The position numbers and the translations under genes were made by a program. Below the pieces are notes generated by a model. It did not search any database and was not told the origin of the DNA. It saw only the letters and a program-made list of their open reading frames with translations. DNA of 8,317 nucleotides, from positions 1 through 8,317 of the forward strand of contig CANRAI010000053.1 of the NCBI GenBank assembly GCA_947628555.1. Direction: 5' to 3'. Origin of the DNA: an uncultured Clostridia bacterium. GTDB lineage: Bacteria; Bacillota; Clostridia; Christensenellales; Borkfalkiaceae. This document shows positions 5,502 through 8,317 of the stretch, in pieces; position 1 is the stretch's first letter, and the number at the start of each line of letters is the position of its first letter.

Positions 5502-8317
5502 TCACAGCATAATCTGCCTGCGGCGGTAAATGTTGATTATCGCCGCGCTTATTTTTTCTTCGGGAATTTTAAGTATCTTCGAGGCCGCCATTTTATATAG
5601 CGCAAGCTGCCCCGAATAGATAGCCGCAAGCTGTTCGTCCGTCTTTTTGGAATATTTATAGTCTATAATACGCGCGCCGTCCGCGCCGACTGCAAGCAGG
5701 TCCATTGCGCCCTGGATAAGTACCGAATCCTGTGCCGCGGTAGGAAATACGTCGCACGCGGGCAATCGGCATAAAAACTCCTGTTCGCGCAGAAGCCGCG
5801 CGTCTTTCAGTCCGTCGAAAACGGGCATATTCAGAATTTCTTCAAGTTCGGCGGCATTTAAAAGGGCGGCGGATTCCGCGGAAATTCTGTTCTCCGAAAC
5901 AAAACTTTCTATTTCTTTTTCGATACTCTCCCGCGATTTCAAAGAAAAATCGCAAAGCTCCAAAAACCTGTGATAGGCTATGCCGCGCTCCGTGCCCGTT
6001 TCCCCCTCTCCCGAAAAAAGTTGGTTTTCGGCAAAATACGGCGCGTCCTCCTTCATAGATTTAAGAATTGCGGAAGCCGAACTTTTTACGGGAAGGTCTA
6101 TGCTGTCCTCATAGGCGTAAACGTGCATAAAACGCCTTTCCACAGCTTCCGTAAGTTCCTTGTCGGGTTCGGGAAAATAAAGTACGTCGCTTCCCGTTTT
6201 TTCTATTTCGCCGCGCAAGTCCATGATTTCGGGCGAAAAACGCGCCATGTCGAAAGTCTGCGCATAGCAGCGGGCGTCCTGCGCGTCGGCAGGGGAATAT
6301 TCCTTTATTTCCGAGGCTACGATATGCAGATTGCACATTGCGCGCGTACAGCCTACGTAAAAAAGGTTCAACTCGTTTTTAAGTTCCTCGCGCTCGGCGC
6401 GGATTTTGACAAGTTTGCGCAAAACGGTGGGGTACGTTATCATTTTTTCGGGGTCGTACAGTTTGGGCGCAAAGCCGTATTCGTCGTCGAAAGGCAGCTC
6501 GGAATAATCCCTGCCCTTAAAGGTGCGGCAGACGTCCGAAAGGATTACGACGGGAAATTCCAGCCCTTTCGCGGAGTGCATGGTCATTATTTTTATACTG
6601 TCCGAAGGCGCGGCGGAGGGCGCGGCGACCTTGTATCCGCCCGCTTTCAATTTCGCCAAAAATGCGGGAAGGGATAGATTTCCGTCCTCCGCGGCAAGGC
6701 GCAGTACGTTTTTCAGCTTTTCGCCGCCTTCAGCGGAATATTCCGCTTCCAGACCGCTTTCGGCAAGAAGCTTGTCGATAAGCTCGCCCGCCGTTAAAAT
6801 TTCCGCCCAATCGCGGTACGTATTCAATTTTCCGAAAAACGCTTCAAGCTTTTCCCTTAAAGTTCCCCGTCCGTTTTTCATAAAATAAGCGCAGCAACGG
6901 CGGAACGAAAGCTTTTTTTCGCGCTTGCAGAAAATTCGCACGGCGGCAAGCTCGTCCTCGGAAAACCCGCCGAGGGGGGAAAGCATAGCCGTGACGAGGG
7001 GAATATCCTGCTCGGCGTTGTCGATAAGCGAAAGGATATCTATTATTTTTTTTACTTCGGGCAGGTCGCAGACGTTGCCTTCGCGTGAACCCGAAACGGA
7101 ATAGCCCGCGTCCCTAAGCGCGCGGACGATTTCGTCGGTATATTTGTTTTTGTTTTTTCGGGTCAGAATACAAATGTCTCCCGGCTGCGTATCGACGTAT
7201 TCACCCTTATTGAGGTCGAAGTGGCGGGATTGCAACTCCCTTTCCACTATTTGAAGAACAGCAAGCCCTTCACGGGTGTGGGGAGCTTTGCGCAAATCCT
7301 CGGAAACGGAATAAACGGGCAGACTGCGCGCCTCTTCCTTTTCGCCCGAACCATAGACGTGGATACCCGCAAACCCGCAGTCCTCGGGATATCCGCCGCC
7401 CGCCGTCATTTCCGAATTGTTTTTATAGTCGAAGCCGCACGTGTCCTCGCGCATTACTTCCGAAAAAAGCGAATTGGCAAAGTTTAAAACGGCGGACGTA
7501 CTTCGGAAATTGCTTGAAAGGCGTAAAGCCGTGCCCTCGCCCCCCATAAAACGGTTGAACTTTTCGGCGAAGAACAGCGATTTGCTGCCGCGGAAGCCGT
7601 AAATCGCCTGTTTGACGTCGCCGACAAGAAAGACTTCCCGCCCCATAGAGGAAATTATCCTCTCCTGCACGGGGTTTACGTCCTGATATTCATCTACGAA
7701 AACGTATTCGAAGCCCGAATTTATTTCCGCCCTTATCCTGTCGTCTTTAAGAAGGCGCAGGGTAAGGTGTTCCAAATCGTTGTAATCCAGCTTGTTTTCG
7801 TCCCTTTTAACCGCGGAATATTCCCCGTCGAACTGCAAAAGCAGCTTTGCAAAGGCGCAGGCGGTAACTCCGCTTTGAATAAACGCTGAAAATTCGGTTT
7901 CCCTGTCCGCCAAATCGCCCCGCACGGCGGCGTATTTTTTAAGCACCGACTGACGGAAATTTTTGAACGCCTCGCCCGCGTCCCTGTCGGAAGGGGAATC
8001 TTTCGGCTTGCGCGCAGAGCTTAAAGGGGGCAGAGGCTCGAATATCCCGCCCGCCGCAGCCGCAGAGAGCGCGGACAGCATCTGGCAGAAGATTTCGTCG
8101 TACGCGTCGGCGTTTGCCGTGGGCGGAAAGTTTTTGTGGAAAGTTTCCACCGCGGAGGCCAGCGCCTTATATTTCCGGGCGAGAATTTGGGAAAGGTCGC
8201 GGCAAACCCGCCCGAAGCCCTCTTCCGTGAAAAGTTCAGGGGTTCTTTCAAGGAGTTCCTTATAGTCGGCGACAGAGCGAACGGCGGCATAGCTTTCGAG
8301 CACGAGAGCACGCAAAG
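5502..8317 (-). CDS. addA: ATP-dependent helicase/nuclease subunit A, AddA, partial (N-terminus off the right edge)
   Basis: AddA is the 3'-5' helicase and nuclease subunit of AddAB, which processes double-strand DNA ends for RecA-dependent repair, the Bacillota counterpart of RecBCD. About 938 residues are visible. The frame stays open to the window edge and its first TTG is internal, so roughly 250-300 N-terminal residues with the Walker A motif are missing. Counting from that TTG: LDYNDLEHL (176-184), motif II VFVDEYQD (205-212), motif III VGDVKQAIYGFRG (231-243), SNFRS (268-272), motif V MTMHSAKGLEFPVVIL (577-592) and motif VI LFYVGCTRA (651-659). The C-terminal RecB-family nuclease is complete: H782 in GIAYHRF, E846, D872 in GAMDLL, and D885-Y-K887 in RIIDYKYSK, then QLALY (903-907). 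The LPVKSSASAI linker (741-750) is also AddA-like. addB is expected just upstream, off-window (inference). Confidence 0.95.
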   Translation of the reverse strand, partial: LRALVLESYAAVRSVADYKELLERTPELFTEEGFGRVCRDLSQILARKYKALASAVETFHKNFPPTANADAYDEIFCQMLSALSAAAAGGIFEPLPPLSSARKPKDSPSDRDAGEAFKNFRQSVLKKYAAVRGDLADRETEFSAFIQSGVTACAFAKLLLQFDGEYSAVKRDENKLDYNDLEHLTLRLLKDDRIRAEINSGFEYVFVDEYQDVNPVQERIISSMGREVFLVGDVKQAIYGFRGSKSLFFAEKFNRFMGGEGTALRLSSNFRSTSAVLNFANSLFSEVMREDTCGFDYKNNSEMTAGGGYPEDCGFAGIHVYGSGEKEEARSLPVYSVSEDLRKAPHTREGLAVLQIVERELQSRHFDLNKGEYVDTQPGDICILTRKNKNKYTDEIVRALRDAGYSVSGSREGNVCDLPEVKKIIDILSLIDNAEQDIPLVTAMLSPLGGFSEDELAAVRIFCKREKKLSFRRCCAYFMKNGRGTLREKLEAFFGKLNTYRDWAEILTAGELIDKLLAESGLEAEYSAEGGEKLKNVLRLAAEDGNLSLPAFLAKLKAGGYKVAAPSAAPSDSIKIMTMHSAKGLEFPVVILSDVCRTFKGRDYSELPFDDEYGFAPKLYDPEKMITYPTVLRKLVKIRAEREELKNELNLFYVGCTRAMCNLHIVASEIKEYSPADAQDARCYAQTFDMARFSPEIMDLRGEIEKTGSDVLYFPEPDKELTEAVERRFMHVYAYEDSIDLPVKSSASAILKSMKEDAPYFAENQLFSGEGETGTERGIAYHRFLELCDFSLKSRESIEKEIESFVSENRISAESAALLNAAELEEILNMPVFDGLKDARLLREQEFLCRLPACDVFPTAAQDSVLIQGAMDLLAVGADGARIIDYKYSKKTDEQLAAIYSGQLALYKMAASKILKIPEEKISAAIINIYRRRQIML

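Noticed and set aside
5970..6677. Long plus-strand open frame antisense to addA
   Set aside because: The opposite strand carries conserved AddA helicase motifs; the plus-strand translation has no recognisable domain.
8313..8315. TTG at the right edge as the addA start
   Set aside because: The visible protein lacks the Walker A region and the frame stays open to the window end, so this codon is internal.

Overview
The window looks like an ordinary chromosomal segment of a low-to-mid GC Bacillota genome, most likely a clostridial lineage. The evidence is a NiaR-type NAD repressor encoded with nadB and nadC, an AddA-type (not RecB-type) helicase-nuclease, Gram-positive Shine-Dalgarno sequences (AAAGGAGG, GGAGG), consensus sigma-A-like promoters and very GC-rich intrinsic-terminator hairpins. 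I see no IS element, phage gene, CRISPR array, tRNA or rRNA. Placement below class level would be a guess.

Layout from left to right. (1) Positions 1-2389, minus strand: a nadB-nadC-niaR operon. nadB (L-aspartate oxidase, a short form) overlaps nadC (quinolinate phosphoribosyltransferase) by 29 nt. nadC overlaps niaR by 4 nt (ATGA), and niaR runs off the left edge. nadA, the enzyme that acts between NadB and NadC, is not in the window. (2) Positions 2390-2653: the nadB control region. It carries a TTGACA-N17-TAAACT promoter inside two almost concentric inverted repeats (8-bp arms within 18-bp arms), the probable NiaR operator, and the terminator of the next gene. (3) Positions 2654-3802, minus strand: a GT-B fold, GT4-type glycosyltransferase with its own extended -10 promoter. 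(4) Positions 3803-4110: a divergent intergenic region of 308 bp that holds that promoter, an unexpected 14-bp terminator-like hairpin, and the ribosome binding site and possible promoter of the next gene. (5) Positions 4111-4617, plus strand: a protein with two PRC-barrel-like modules. (6) Positions 4618-4735: a bidirectional terminator between convergent genes. (7) Positions 4736-5392, minus strand: an unrecognised protein with three membrane segments, an Ala/Pro linker and a SHOCT-like C-terminus. It may be translated from a leaderless mRNA. (8) Positions 5502-8317, minus strand: addA lacking its N-terminus (off the right edge), with helicase motifs II-VI and a complete nuclease site, followed by a terminator.

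Functionally, the left third is a self-contained de novo NAD branch. NadB oxidises aspartate to iminoaspartate, NadA (elsewhere) makes quinolinate, NadC makes nicotinate mononucleotide, and NiaR, as the last visible gene, probably closes a feedback loop on the nadB promoter. The remaining genes are single transcription units with housekeeping or unknown roles. No undescribed multi-gene system is evident. The most interesting non-coding signals are the nested palindromes at nadB, which also create a mirror-image promoter on the opposite strand, and the terminator-like hairpin stranded between two divergent genes.
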